Assembly (NCBI RefSeq): GCF_002737755.1
Contig: NZ_PEGH01000018.1
Coordinates: 248,001-312,000, forward strand
Reading direction: 5' to 3'
Origin: Caulobacter sp. BP25
Lineage (GTDB): Bacteria; Pseudomonadota; Alphaproteobacteria; Caulobacterales; Caulobacteraceae
DNA: 64,000 nt
Positions 53,943 to 63,600 of this stretch are shown piece by piece. The stretch's first letter is position 1. Every line of letters starts with the position of its first letter. Below the pieces are notes generated by a model. That model was not told the origin of the DNA. It made no database searches and saw only the letters and a list, made by a program, of their open reading frames with translations. Made by a program: the position numbers and the translations under genes.

Positions 53943-56284
53943 CAGTAGCGGAAGGCTGCTGTCAGGCGGATGTCGCGGCCTGGCTCATAGACCCCGGCGA
54001 TGCCTTCCCAGCCCGGAATATGGTTGTAGTCAGCGACGCTGGAGTGGGCGCGATAGCGAGTGTCGAACAGGTTGTAGACCCCGGCCAGCAACGTCACCCG
54101 ATCATTGCCGAATGGCTTCCAGCTTCCGACGACGTCCACGACGGTGTAGCCGGGCTTGTCGACATACTGGGTCTTGCCGATCCAGCCTATGGCCACGCCG
54201 CGCTGCAGGACCTCAATGTTGTTGAGGTCAGCATAGCGCGTGAGGCTGGCCTCAAAGCGTAGCTTGGATGAAGGCTCGTAACCGGCCGTTAGGTTCCAGT
54301 TGTCGCCCACGGAGTTGCCAAGGCCGATGTGCTCATAGCCCTCGATCGTGTCGCCATTCAGCGTGGATTCGTAGTGATTGTAGTAAGCGTCCACCGAGAA
54401 CGGGCCGGAGCTGTAGCCGGCGCGCAGCTCGACGCCCTGAGCTTTGAAGCGGCCGACGTTCTCGTAATAGACGGCGTCTTGTGGTGGAGCGCCCGATCCT
54501 AGCTGGTCGAAGATCACGTCGTCGATCGTCATCGAGTAGTAGACCGCCGACGCGCGGAACGGGCCCCGGTCCCAGGTTAGACCCAACTCGTAGTTCCCGA
54601 CGGTCTCGGGCTTCAGCGTCGGCGATAGCGAGATCCGCCCAGGGCGCTTTTCCAGGGTGAAGGCGTCTCCGATCTCCTTGCCGCGGAAGGCTTCCGCATA
54701 GCTGGCGCTGAACGTCAGGTCCTGGCCAAGTTCGTATTCCAGACCGGCGTTGAAGCTGACGCCGTCGCTCTTGGTCCCGTTGGCGTAGGTGATCTGCGTC
54801 ATGTCATAGGCGTCGTAGCGCACGCCATAGCTCAACAGCAGCGGGCCGCCGACCCGCCAATGGTCCTGGGCGTAGACGCCAAAGACGTCGCCCTTTTCTT
54901 CGAAGCGCCCCACCGTCGGGCTCCAGGCCCACCGACCCCAGACCGTCGGCGCCGCCAGATACTGGCTGTGGATTCGATCAGAGCGGTATTCTGTCCCGAC
55001 AGCCACATCGTGGTCGCCACGCTGCATCCTGCCACGCACGTCGAAGCCGGCGCTGCGGATCGCCGCGCCATAAAGGCCCCAGCGATCATAGCGGTCCTGG
55101 GTGAAGCGCGAGCGGGTCCAGTAGCCGGTGGCCTCCAGATCCACGCCCTCGGCCAGGGTCACGCCATAGTTGGCGACGGCGGTCTGGCGCTTGCCTTCAG
55201 CGGGAAACAGGCGGTCGCCCGCCAGCACCGGCCAGTTCGGGCGCTGGCCGAAAGCGGCCTTCTCCTCGCGGTGCTCATAGCTGAGCGAAAAGCGATGGCC
55301 GCCGCCCAGGTCGCCGCCCAGCTTGGCATAGGCGAGGTTCTGTTCGGCCGAAGTGCCGCGCAACCTTTGACCGCCCCCGTCCTTCATGTCGTCTCTGTCG
55401 ACACGCACCAGAGAGCCGACAAAGCCGACGTCGCCGAACAGCCGACCATAGACCGTGCCGGACAGCTTGTGGCCGTCGTTGCTGAAATAGCCGGCCTTGG
55501 CCAGGGCGCCGAAGCGTTGACCAGGACGCAGCAGGTCATCGGCGTCCTTGGTGCGGAAGCGGATCGCCCCGCCGATAGCCCCAAAGCCCGCCGTGGCCTC
55601 GCCCGCGCCGGCCTGGACCTCGACGGCGTCCAGCAGTTCCGGCTCGATCGAGACGCGGCCGATGTGGTGGAAAAGGGTCCCGCGTTGCGGCGCACCGTCG
55701 ACGGTGACGTTCAGCAGAGAGTCTTCCAGGCCGCGCACATAGACCTTCTGGGCGATGCTAACCGCGCCGCCGACCGTCACCGACGGCGTCTGGCGAAAGA
55801 GATCGGCCAGGGAGTTGGCTTGGCGCAGTTCAATCGTGGCCGCGCCAATTTCCACGTCGGTTAGCGCGCCGACGATGATGACGGAATCGGTGAGCGTGGG
55901 GGCGTCATCGACGGATGGCGCGGTGCGGATCGGCGCGGATGGCGCGGCGGGCGAAGCGCGGACCAAGCGATAGCCGCCGCGACCATCGGCCAGGGCCCGC
56001 AGGCCGCTATCGGCCAATAGCCGGTCAAGGGCCTGCAAGGTCTCGTACTGGCCCGACAGGCCGCCAGTGCTGCGTCCGCGCACCAGGGCTGGATCGACGG
56101 TGACCACCACCCCGGCCTGACGCCCTAGGCGGGCGATCGCCGCGCCCAGCGGGCCGGCTGGCACGTCGAAGCGCGCCGTCGCGTCGGCCTTTGCGTGGGC
56201 GGTGGTGGTCGTGGCCGCGCCGGCCAGCGACAACAGCGCGGCCATGGCGGCGCCCGACAGCGCCTTGATCCGGATCTGGCTCAT
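53942..56284 (-). CDS. FecA-type TonB-dependent transducer with STN signalling domain
   Basis: A 780-residue receptor. After the signal peptide (ending TTAHA) residues about 35-110 form a secretin/TonB N-terminal (STN) domain (FDVPAGPLGAAIARLGRQAGVVV ... YRLVRASP, quoted in parts). The plug follows with ELLDAVEVQAGAGEATAGFGAIGGAI, then the barrel ending LTAAFRY. The STN domain passes ligand-binding information to the FecR anti-sigma factor encoded just upstream. It belongs to a FecI-FecR-FecA-like cell-surface signalling system for a ferric siderophore; the ligand is unknown. The start gives a complete signal peptide. Confidence 0.94.
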   Translation of the reverse strand: MSQIRIKALSGAAMAALLSLAGAATTTTAHAKADATARFDVPAGPLGAAIARLGRQAGVVVTVDPALVRGRSTGGLSGQYETLQALDRLLADSGLRALADGRGGYRLVRASPAAPSAPIRTAPSVDDAPTLTDSVIIVGALTDVEIGAATIELRQANSLADLFRQTPSVTVGGAVSIAQKVYVRGLEDSLLNVTVDGAPQRGTLFHHIGRVSIEPELLDAVEVQAGAGEATAGFGAIGGAIRFRTKDADDLLRPGQRFGALAKAGYFSNDGHKLSGTVYGRLFGDVGFVGSLVRVDRDDMKDGGGQRLRGTSAEQNLAYAKLGGDLGGGHRFSLSYEHREEKAAFGQRPNWPVLAGDRLFPAEGKRQTAVANYGVTLAEGVDLEATGYWTRSRFTQDRYDRWGLYGAAIRSAGFDVRGRMQRGDHDVAVGTEYRSDRIHSQYLAAPTVWGRWAWSPTVGRFEEKGDVFGVYAQDHWRVGGPLLLSYGVRYDAYDMTQITYANGTKSDGVSFNAGLEYELGQDLTFSASYAEAFRGKEIGDAFTLEKRPGRISLSPTLKPETVGNYELGLTWDRGPFRASAVYYSMTIDDVIFDQLGSGAPPQDAVYYENVGRFKAQGVELRAGYSSGPFSVDAYYNHYESTLNGDTIEGYEHIGLGNSVGDNWNLTAGYEPSSKLRFEASLTRYADLNNIEVLQRGVAIGWIGKTQYVDKPGYTVVDVVGSWKPFGNDRVTLLAGVYNLFDTRYRAHSSVADYNHIPGWEGIAGVYEPGRDIRLTAAFRY

Positions 56285-56368
56285 GAAATCCCCTAAAAAT
56301 GAACTCGTCGGGAAAGGGGACGGATGAACCTTTGAAAAGGGGACAGGGCCGGGCGAAGAAAATTGCGA

Positions 56369-57328
56369 TCAGTTCGACAGTCGGATCTCGCCCGTCGTCG
56401 AGCGGGTCAGGCGCAGGCCCGTCGACAGGGCGATAGCCTCGACGGCGCGATCGGTGTCGGTCAGCGGATAGCTACCGGTCAGACGGACCTTGGCGCCGGC
56501 GCGCGGGTCGTAGCGGACGGGGCGGGCGCGGTAGCGGTTTAGCTCTTCAAGCACCTCGGCCATTGGCCGGTCGTCGACCTCCAGCCAGCCCTTGGTCCAG
56601 GCGATGGCGGCTGCGGGGCTGACCGGCGTCAGGCGGACCGCTGCGTCGGTCGTCACGCGAGCGCGCTGCCCGGCCGTCAGATCCAGGCAGGCCCCGCGCG
56701 TGCGGGGGCAGACACGGACCTTGGACTCGATCACCGTCACTAGGGTTTGGGTCGCATCGCTGCGCACGAGGAAGGCGGTGCCTAGGGCGGTCGCCTGGCC
56801 TTGGCGCGAACGCACCACGAAGGGGCGCGAGCGGTCGGGCGCGACAGTGGCCAGAACCTGTCCCTCAAATAGCGTAACCGTGCGACGGCGGGCGTTCAGA
56901 TCGACATCCAGCTTGCTGGCGGTATCCAGAACGAGGGTTGAGCCATCGGCCAGGGCCAATGATTGCTGCTGGCCAGCAAGCGTTCCGTGGTCCGGCGTCA
57001 GGGCGCGAAGGGTCAGGTTCTGCGACGCCATCCAGCCGAGTAACACCGCAGCGCCTAGGCTCACCGTCATGACGGCAAGACGATTACGGTTCAGGTCGCG
57101 CTGCTTGATTGCGCGCTTGAGGGCGTCGCGTTCGATTGACCCCAGTTGCTCAAAGCGCGCCGAGACGCCGCGCATCCGCTCAAAAGCCAGGCGATGGCTC
57201 GGATGTTCGGCGCACCAAGTCTCGCAGGCTTGGCGCTGGCGCAAAGTGGCCTTCTCGGAATCCAGTTGCGCGGCCCAGCGTGCGGCTTGGGCGATCGTGC
57301 GCGCGTCAGGCCGCGCCAGTGCGGTCAT
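56369..57328 (-). CDS. fecR: FecR-family anti-sigma regulator
   Basis: A 319-residue single-pass inner-membrane protein. It has a cytoplasmic N-terminal FecR_N segment with conserved Trp/Arg (AARWAAQLDSEKATL, HRLAFERMRG), a membrane helix around residues 76-95 (LAVMTVSLGAAVLLGWMA), and a periplasmic FecR domain (LALADGSTLVLDTASKLDV, RRTVTLFEGQVLATVAPD) with a C-terminal STN-binding part. It holds or activates the FecI sigma factor in response to the receptor. ATGA overlap with fecI. Confidence 0.92.
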   Translation of the reverse strand: MTALARPDARTIAQAARWAAQLDSEKATLRQRQACETWCAEHPSHRLAFERMRGVSARFEQLGSIERDALKRAIKQRDLNRNRLAVMTVSLGAAVLLGWMASQNLTLRALTPDHGTLAGQQQSLALADGSTLVLDTASKLDVDLNARRRTVTLFEGQVLATVAPDRSRPFVVRSRQGQATALGTAFLVRSDATQTLVTVIESKVRVCPRTRGACLDLTAGQRARVTTDAAVRLTPVSPAAAIAWTKGWLEVDDRPMAEVLEELNRYRARPVRYDPRAGAKVRLTGSYPLTDTDRAVEAIALSTGLRLTRSTTGEIRLSN

Positions 57329-57840
57329 GCCAGCGCATCCGGATAGGCCAGAACGTAGATGTGGGCCAGCGCCTGAGCCATGTGGCGCTTGACCGTCCGT
57401 TCCGAGATGCGCAGGGCCCGCGCGACCTCGTCATGGGTCAGGCCGTCCAGTCGCCGCATCAGGAACGTGCGCCGCGTCGTTTCCGGCAGACCCGCCAGCA
57501 AACCCAGGACCGCATTCAGCAGCTCGATGGCCTGAGCGATGCGTTCTGGCGTCACGGTGTCGACCAAGTCTTCATGGGCCAAGGCGTCGAGATAGGCGCG
57601 CTCGACCTCGCGGCGGCGGATGTCGTCGATCAGCAGGCGGCGGGCGATGGTCGCCAGGTAGCGGCGAGGTTCGGCCGGCGTAGCTGTCGGTCGAGCCTCC
57701 AGCAAACGGCGAAAGGTGTCATGGGCCAGGTCGCTGGCGCGGTCGCCGCAACGGGTGCGACCCCGCAGCCAGCTGCGCAGCCAGCGGCCATGGTCAGCGT
57801 AAAGCCCTTCGATATCCAAGGTCGCCGCCGGTTCGGCCAT
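57325..57840 (-). CDS. fecI: FecI-type ECF sigma factor
   Basis: A 171-residue ECF sigma factor. Region 2 covers LYADHGRWLRSWLRGRTRC and DLAHDTFRRLLEARP; region 4 has the helix-turn-helix LDGLTHDEVARALRISERTVKRHMAQAL. The start at 57840 follows a GGAGCG site; a longer frame to 57891 would extend towards the Fur box. Activated through FecR, it should transcribe the receptor operon. A Fur-box-like site lies about 60 bp upstream. Confidence 0.93.
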   Translation of the reverse strand: MAEPAATLDIEGLYADHGRWLRSWLRGRTRCGDRASDLAHDTFRRLLEARPTATPAEPRRYLATIARRLLIDDIRRREVERAYLDALAHEDLVDTVTPERIAQAIELLNAVLGLLAGLPETTRRTFLMRRLDGLTHDEVARALRISERTVKRHMAQALAHIYVLAYPDALA

Positions 57841-57898
57841 ATGCGCTCCAGAGCAAGTCGCAAGCACTGAGCGGCCCGGCTCACGAGGCAACTATCGT

Positions 57899-57920
57899 AA
57901 ATGAGAATCGTTATCAATGC
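57899..57920. promoter_or_regulatory. Fur box upstream of fecI
   Basis: AAATGAGAATCGTTATCAAT closely fits the classical Fur consensus (a GATAATGATAATCATTATC-type palindrome), with TGAGAAT and TTATCA halves. It lies 59-80 bases before the fecI start, so iron repression of the sigma factor is expected. Confidence 0.8.
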
Positions 57921-58038
57921 CGTTATGGCTCGACGACGTCAGCGCTTGGGAGAGCGCGTCCCGGGCAGAAGCAGGTTCACCCATCGGTGGCTTTGCGGAC
58001 TGAAAACCTGAGGCGCCCTGCGCGCGAAGATGGGCGGT

Positions 58039-58914
58039 TCAGTCGATTTCTTCCCAGTGCGAGGGTAGCGCCCCATGTACGCGAGCGAACGCAGCGGCGA
58101 ACTTACTAGGATTGGCGTAGCCGACGGCCATGGCGGTGTTGGTCACTGAATGGCCACAGCGAAGGTAGTCCAAGGCCAGCTCCATCCGGCGACGAGTCAG
58201 GTAGGCGAATGGGGCTAGACCCGTCGCGGCGCGGAAAGCGCGCGTGAAGGTCGAGGGGTCCATCCCAAGGACACGCGCCATTTCGCCGACGCTGAAGTCT
58301 GTCGCCAGCCGCGATTCAAGGAGGTCGACGACGCGCGACAGCTGCGCCTTGGAGAGCGGAGCGATCTTGCGCGCCGGCTTGATGGGGGCGGCCAAGGTCT
58401 GGGCTAGCCGCGTCAGGATCAGGTTCAGACCATGGTCGAAGAAGGCGCTGGAGAGACCATGCGCTTCGGCGTCGCGCCACATCGCCGTCATCACGGCCGA
58501 GAGCAGGGGATCGCGATGGAGCTGAGAGGCCGCCGCGACCAGGGCCTCGGCCTTGACATCCATGGCCCCGCGCGCGTTCAGAGCGTCCAGATCGACCGCT
58601 ACGCCCAGCATCCGCGCGCTGGGCCAGCAGCCTCGCGCCGCGTCATCGGGTAGGGCCAGGCCGATCGTTCCGGGGCGAAGCATGCCCTCGACCTGGGCGC
58701 GGGCGCCCACCCGGCGCAGATGGCCCGTGCGACCGAGGCACATGTTGAGCATCAGGTAGGAGTGGGGTTGGAACTCCCCCTCGAAGGCCTTGAAGTCAGC
58801 GATGGCGAGCCGCACGGCTCCGCCGGGCTCGGATCTGACCAGACTGGGGGAGGCGCCAATCCGGCGCATCCCCGTCCGATAGGCTTCAACCTGTGTCTCG
58901 GCGGCCGCCGCCAT
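58039..58914 (-). CDS. AraC-family regulator divergent from a TonB-dependent receptor
   Basis: A 291-residue regulator with an N-terminal effector region (residues 1-190) and two C-terminal helix-turn-helix motifs (FSVGEMARVLGMDPSTFTRAFRAATG and SVTNTAMAVGYANPSKFAAAF, each part shown). It is a paralogue of the AraC protein at 62715-63545: both share SAFFDHG/TAFFQHG and the YLTRRRM ... VGYANP region. It is divergent from the receptor at 59053, so it probably activates that operon in response to a siderophore. The start may be ATG 58914 or GTG 58917. Confidence 0.88.
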   Translation of the reverse strand: MAAAAETQVEAYRTGMRRIGASPSLVRSEPGGAVRLAIADFKAFEGEFQPHSYLMLNMCLGRTGHLRRVGARAQVEGMLRPGTIGLALPDDAARGCWPSARMLGVAVDLDALNARGAMDVKAEALVAAASQLHRDPLLSAVMTAMWRDAEAHGLSSAFFDHGLNLILTRLAQTLAAPIKPARKIAPLSKAQLSRVVDLLESRLATDFSVGEMARVLGMDPSTFTRAFRAATGLAPFAYLTRRRMELALDYLRCGHSVTNTAMAVGYANPSKFAAAFARVHGALPSHWEEID

Positions 58915-59052
58915 CACTCCACCCCAACTTCCCAGAACGGATCATCCGCCCAGGTTGGAGTGGCGGCTGGTCGGCAAGCGGCATAAGCACCGCGCAGTTG
59001 ATATTCAATCGCAACAATGATTGCCGGTCCAGTGACTGATTTTGGGGGTGCC

Positions 59053-61122
59053 GTGAGAAATCGTCTTCTGACCCGCGCTTGCGCGGGCGCCTTGCTGGTC
59101 CTGTCTGTTCCAGCGGCTGCTTACGCCCAGGACAGTGAGGTTACGCCCCTCGACGCGGTCGTGGTCACCGGCGAGATCATCGCCCGTCCGTTGGCGCGCT
59201 CAGGCGCCAGCGTCGAGGTGCTGGACGCGGCGCTGCTGGCCGACAGGCCCGCGCTCGTGACCGTTCGCGATGTTCTCGCCCAGACCGCGAACCTCGCCAT
59301 CGTCACCGGGACGGGCAAGGCGCCGACCGTGCGCGGCGTCGACGGCACCGGCCCGGCCGAGAACGCCAACGCGTTCTTCGCCGGCAGCCGTCCGCGCCTG
59401 AACTGGCGGATCGACGGCCGTCCGGCCAGCTACAACGAGGTGGTTTTCGGTGATCTCGGGGTCTGGGATGTGGCGCGGATCGAGGTGCTGCGTGGACCGC
59501 AGAGCACCTTGGTCGGCCGCAACGCCATCGCCGGCACGGTGCTCATCGAGACCAACGATCCGAAACCCGAGTTCGGCGGCGCGATCCAGGTCGTGGTCGG
59601 CGACTATGGCCAGCGCCAAGGCTCTGCCATGCTGAACCTGCCGATCGTGGAGGGAAAGTTGGCCCTGCGGCTGGCCGCCGACGGCTTCCGCCGACAGGCT
59701 GCGACCTCCTATGACAGCTATTCCGGCGTCGATGATCCTGGCCGGATCGAAGGCCTCACCTTGCGCGGCAAACTCCTGTTCACGCCGACGACGTCCGACA
59801 GTCGGGCGTTGCTGACGGTCACCCACACTCAATCCAAGGCGCCAAACGGAGAGATCATCGTGCGGCCTTTCGAGGCTCGGCGATCGAACTTCCCGCTCCA
59901 GCCGGTGCATGAGCCGAAGAGCACTAGCGTCGGACTGGATGTCAGCCACCCGATCAGCGAGACGCTGAAACTGGAGCTCAACGCCTCGGGGACCGAGTTC
60001 GACTTCCGCCGTCGGGCTGCGCCCAATTCCAGCAACGCCACGATCGACACTCGCGAGTACGTGCTGGAGCCCCGACTGCGCTACGCCGCCGCGTCGGGCG
60101 TCTCGGTGGTGGCCGGCGCCTACGTCTACCGCGCCCGCCAGGATGAATTCATCGAGTTCTTCGGCGGCCAGCGGTTCGACGACCGCACCGACACTGCTGC
60201 GGCCTATGTCGAGACCGTCACACCGCTCTCCAATAACATCGACCTGTCGGCTGGCCTTCGTTACGAGCGCGAGAAGCGCCAGCGCACGGGCGGCGATCCG
60301 ACCGGGGCCTTGGTGCGCATCCAAGCCAAGCAGACCTATGAGGCGTGGCTACCCAAGCTGGGCATGGTCTGGAGCCCGTCCGCCTCGCGCAGCGTCGGCC
60401 TGCAGATCTCACGCGGCTACAACGCCGGCGGCGGCGGGATCACCTTCGCCTTCCCGATCGTCAACTATAGCTACGACGCCGAGTATGTGTGGACTGGCGA
60501 GGTGTTCGGGCGTCAATCCTGGTCCGGCGGTCGGGCTCAGACGACTCAGAACCTTTTCTATTCGCGCTATACCGACATGCAGCTGCCGTTCGACCTGACC
60601 CCTACGGTGTCCAGCGACGAGTCCTTCGTCGTGCGCAACGCCGATGTGGTCGAGACCTGGGGCGGGGAGTTTGGGGTGCGCGCGGCGCTGGCCAAGGGTT
60701 TGCGCGCCCACGCCACGTTTGGCGCGCTGCGGACCAAGGTCGCCAAGTATCCCGGCTCGGGCATTGAGGGGAACAGCCTTCTTACCGCGCCCAAGGCAAC
60801 AGGTTCGGCCGGCGTTAGCTTGGAGGAGGGGGCCTGGAGCGCGGCGGTCAACATGCGCTACGTTTCGCCCTACTTCACCGACGTCAACAACCGCGCGCGC
60901 GGCCGCACCGATCCCTACACCGTGACGGACCTGCGGATCGGTTACGACATGGGGCGCGCGCGACTGACCGCCACGGTGCGCAATCTGTTCGACGTCGAGC
61001 GGCCGGTGGCGCGCTATCCGGGTTTTGCTCCGGCTGGCTCCGGCCGCCCCGACAGCGACTACGACTCCGCCGTCCTGCTGGCCCCGCGGATGGTCAGCGC
61101 CGGCGTTGTGGCGACGTTCTAG
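59053..61122 (+). CDS. TonB-dependent receptor, siderophore-type
   Basis: A 689-residue receptor from the GTG at 59053, which follows GGGGGTG and begins a proper signal peptide (LLTRACAGALLVLSVPAAAYAQ); an earlier ATG at 59017 gives a non-signal leader. A TonB-box-like LDAVVVTGE precedes the plug (VEVLRGPQSTLVGRNAIAGT), and the barrel ends GVVATF. It resembles the frameshifted receptor at 32708-35036 in the plug and in GLTLRGKLLFTPT. It is followed by PepSY and small membrane protein genes, the same type of module, suggesting ferric-siderophore uptake and reduction. Confidence 0.92.
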   Translation: MRNRLLTRACAGALLVLSVPAAAYAQDSEVTPLDAVVVTGEIIARPLARSGASVEVLDAALLADRPALVTVRDVLAQTANLAIVTGTGKAPTVRGVDGTGPAENANAFFAGSRPRLNWRIDGRPASYNEVVFGDLGVWDVARIEVLRGPQSTLVGRNAIAGTVLIETNDPKPEFGGAIQVVVGDYGQRQGSAMLNLPIVEGKLALRLAADGFRRQAATSYDSYSGVDDPGRIEGLTLRGKLLFTPTTSDSRALLTVTHTQSKAPNGEIIVRPFEARRSNFPLQPVHEPKSTSVGLDVSHPISETLKLELNASGTEFDFRRRAAPNSSNATIDTREYVLEPRLRYAAASGVSVVAGAYVYRARQDEFIEFFGGQRFDDRTDTAAAYVETVTPLSNNIDLSAGLRYEREKRQRTGGDPTGALVRIQAKQTYEAWLPKLGMVWSPSASRSVGLQISRGYNAGGGGITFAFPIVNYSYDAEYVWTGEVFGRQSWSGGRAQTTQNLFYSRYTDMQLPFDLTPTVSSDESFVVRNADVVETWGGEFGVRAALAKGLRAHATFGALRTKVAKYPGSGIEGNSLLTAPKATGSAGVSLEEGAWSAAVNMRYVSPYFTDVNNRARGRTDPYTVTDLRIGYDMGRARLTATVRNLFDVERPVARYPGFAPAGSGRPDSDYDSAVLLAPRMVSAGVVATF

Positions 61123-61130
61123 GCGCTCTG

Positions 61131-62342
61131 ATGGACGCTCGATCCCAAGCCCCCAGTCCCAGGAACGCCGCGCGGCGGATCTCGGCGCCGGGCCTTAGTC
61201 GGAACGCGCTACGGGCCTGGGTCTTGATCCACAAGTGGACCAGCCTAGTTTGCACGGTCTTCCTGCTGATGCTGTGCCTGACGGGGTTGCCCCTGATCTT
61301 CCACGAGGAACTGGAAGACCTGATGGGCCACAGCGCACCGCTGGAGACGGTCGCGCTCGGGATTGTCCCGCCGACGCTGGACGCCGTGGTCGGCGGCGTC
61401 CTGGCGCAGCGCCCAGGCGAGGTGGTCCAGTCGCTGCTGTTCGAGCCGGACCGCCCGGTTGTGATCGTCGCGACCGCGACGCGCGTCGATGCTTCGCCAC
61501 GCGAGGCGCACATGCAGCCTGTGGATCTGCGGACAGGCAAGCTGGCCCCGCCGCCGCCCCAGCGTGAAGGCTTCATCTGGTTCGTACACGAGCTGCACGT
61601 GCGGATGTTCCTCGGGTTGCCCGGCACCCTCTTTCTGGGCGCGATGGGCCTTCTGTTCCTCGCGGCGACCATCTCCGGCGTGGTGATCTACGCGCCGTTT
61701 ATGCGCAAGCTGGCCTTTGGCGCCGTCCGCTTGGGGCAGAGCCGCCGGCTCCTGTGGCTGGACCTGCATAACCTGCTGGGGATCGCCACCGCCGGTTGGC
61801 TGTTGGTGGTCGGCGTGACCGGGGTCTTCAACAGCCTGGACGAGCCTCTGGCGCATCAGTGGCGAAACGGGCAGTTGGCGCAAATGCGCGCGCCCTACGC
61901 CAATGCGCCGCCGCTGGCGCGCCTGGGTTCGCTGGACGCGGCGGTGGCGACGGCCAGAAGGGCCTCCCCGGACATGGAGCCGTCGGTGATCGCCTATCCG
62001 GGATCGTTCTTCGCCACGCCCCACCACTATAACGTCTTCATGCGCGGCGCCTCGCCGGTGACCGAGCGCCTGCTCAAGCCCACCCTGGTCGACGCAGAGA
62101 CCGCCGCCCTGACCGACACGCGCGACATGCCGCTGCACATCCGCGCGCTCTTCCTGGCCCGGCCGTTGCACTTTGGCGACTATGCCGGACTACCGCTGAA
62201 GGTGGTCTGGGCGCTTCTCGACATCGTAGCGATCGTCGTGCTGGTCAGTGGTCTCTATCTGTGGTGGGCGCGGGCGCGCGTTCCTTCGGCCAAGCGCGCC
62301 GATGACCTCATCAGCCGATATGGCGCGGAGCGCGCGCGATGA
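61131..62342 (+). CDS. PepSY-associated membrane protein downstream of a siderophore-type receptor
   Basis: A 403-residue PepSY_TM protein. A membrane helix near residues 36-56 (LVCTVFLLMLCLTGLPLIF) is followed by a PepSY-like periplasmic segment, a helix pair (TLFLGAMGLLFLAATISGVVIY, GIATAGWLLVVGVTGVF in parts), and a last helix near the C-terminus. Conserved histidines occur in LIHKWTSLV, FVHELHVRMF and LDLHNLLGI. The gene lies 8 bases after the receptor and overlaps the next small gene (ATGA). Function as a ferric-siderophore reductase is inferred from the family. Confidence 0.88.
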   Translation: MDARSQAPSPRNAARRISAPGLSRNALRAWVLIHKWTSLVCTVFLLMLCLTGLPLIFHEELEDLMGHSAPLETVALGIVPPTLDAVVGGVLAQRPGEVVQSLLFEPDRPVVIVATATRVDASPREAHMQPVDLRTGKLAPPPPQREGFIWFVHELHVRMFLGLPGTLFLGAMGLLFLAATISGVVIYAPFMRKLAFGAVRLGQSRRLLWLDLHNLLGIATAGWLLVVGVTGVFNSLDEPLAHQWRNGQLAQMRAPYANAPPLARLGSLDAAVATARRASPDMEPSVIAYPGSFFATPHHYNVFMRGASPVTERLLKPTLVDAETAALTDTRDMPLHIRALFLARPLHFGDYAGLPLKVVWALLDIVAIVVLVSGLYLWWARARVPSAKRADDLISRYGAERAR

Positions 62343-62533
62343 CGACTAAATCGCCGCACGACGGTCTCTGGTCGACGTTCCGGACTCCGCTCACCCTGGC
62401 CCTCATCAGCCTGGCCGGACTGATCGGCGCCTTGTTGGCGGAGGGGGGGCTCGACCTCATTCTGACCTTCGCCGTCGCCGTTCCGCTGCTGACCGTCGCC
62501 GCGTGTGTCTTCATCGCGGTTTCGCGGCGGTAG
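62339..62533 (+). CDS. Small two-helix membrane protein
   Basis: A 64-residue protein with two hydrophobic helices (LTLALISLAGLIGALLA and LILTFAVAVPLLTVAACVFIA). ATGA overlap with the PepSY gene makes translation likely. It occupies the same place as the small membrane protein in the operon at 32148, though it is shorter, so it may be an accessory part of the reductase. No named family recognised. Confidence 0.72.
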   Translation: MTTKSPHDGLWSTFRTPLTLALISLAGLIGALLAEGGLDLILTFAVAVPLLTVAACVFIAVSRR

Positions 62534-62714
62534 CGCGATACTTTGATTGCCGCGCTCTCAATTTCCGGAGGGTGAGTGGTGGCGGCGCGCATGCTACGCA
62601 CCGTCTTCTCTGAGATGGTGTTCTAACGTCCGCTCAGTCAACGAGCTCTCCGTATCGAACGGGAATTGGCCACCGCGGCGCTTGATCGCGGGAGATCGTT
62701 GGCGGCTAGGGCGC

Positions 62715-63545
62715 CTACGATCTCGCTCGCCAGACGGTTGGAGAAGCGCCGAGCAATCGGCGGAACGCCAACGAGAACTGCGCGGGATTGGCATAGCCGC
62801 AGGCGCATGCCGTCCGGGCCACGCTTTCGCCAGCGCGTAACAGGGCTTGCGCGCGCGCCATCCGGCGGCGCGTGAGATAGGTGTAGGGCGTGCAGCCCAT
62901 GTCCGTCTTGAACGCACGGGCAAAGCCACTGACCTCCCGCCCCGCCCGGGCCGCCATGTCGCCAACGGTGATGTCGCCGTCGAGGTGGTTCTCGATCCAG
63001 TCGAGCACGAGATTGAGGCGCGCTCGGGGAAGACGCGACTGAGCGATGGTCGCTATGGAACTTCCCTGGAGCTCGCCGAGACGTCGGACCACCAGCGCCG
63101 CGCCGTGCTGGAAGAAGGCCGTGGACGCGCCATGCACGTCGGCCTCGCACCACAGCGCTCTCATGACGGAAGACAACAGTTCGTCCTCGACCAGTCCAAG
63201 CCCCTCGGTGGCGTCAAGCGATCGTCCGCCGCCGACCATTGCTGGATCTATCGCCAGCCCGAGGGTTGTGACGGCCTCGCACTGGCTCTCAAGCGGCGCG
63301 CCGGGCGGCGTCACGACGATCTGGCCCGCTCGCCAGGGGCCGTCGATCCGCGTGTCCCCGCACCGATAGGTCAGGCGCTCGGCGTCTCCGAGTGACAAAG
63401 CCAAGCGCAGATGCGCGTCTCCTTCATAGCGACCCTCGTGCGCGGGATAGCGGGCCCGGACGAGCATCACGCCATCTCCTTGGATGATCCGCCCGTTCAC
63501 GGGCGACGCGCGCCTTCCCTGATCGGTCTCCGAACCCGCTGACAT
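62715..63545 (-). CDS. AraC-family regulator, second paralogue
   Basis: A 276-residue regulator with an N-terminal effector region and C-terminal AraC DNA-binding domain (ITVGDMAARAGREVSGFARAF; ESVARTACACGYANPAQFSLAF). It is related to the AraC protein at 58039-58914 along its whole length. It is divergent from the receptor at 63672, repeating the AraC/TBDR arrangement of the previous module. The start ATG at 63545 gives the full domain; no strong ribosome site is seen. The gap 62534-62714 holds nothing I can support. Confidence 0.88.
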   Translation of the reverse strand: MSAGSETDQGRRASPVNGRIIQGDGVMLVRARYPAHEGRYEGDAHLRLALSLGDAERLTYRCGDTRIDGPWRAGQIVVTPPGAPLESQCEAVTTLGLAIDPAMVGGGRSLDATEGLGLVEDELLSSVMRALWCEADVHGASTAFFQHGAALVVRRLGELQGSSIATIAQSRLPRARLNLVLDWIENHLDGDITVGDMAARAGREVSGFARAFKTDMGCTPYTYLTRRRMARAQALLRAGESVARTACACGYANPAQFSLAFRRLLGASPTVWRARS

Positions 63546-63600
63546 GACTCGTGAAGTTTCCTGTTTCGGAGTGAAGGCATCCGGCTTTGGAGTGGACGCG

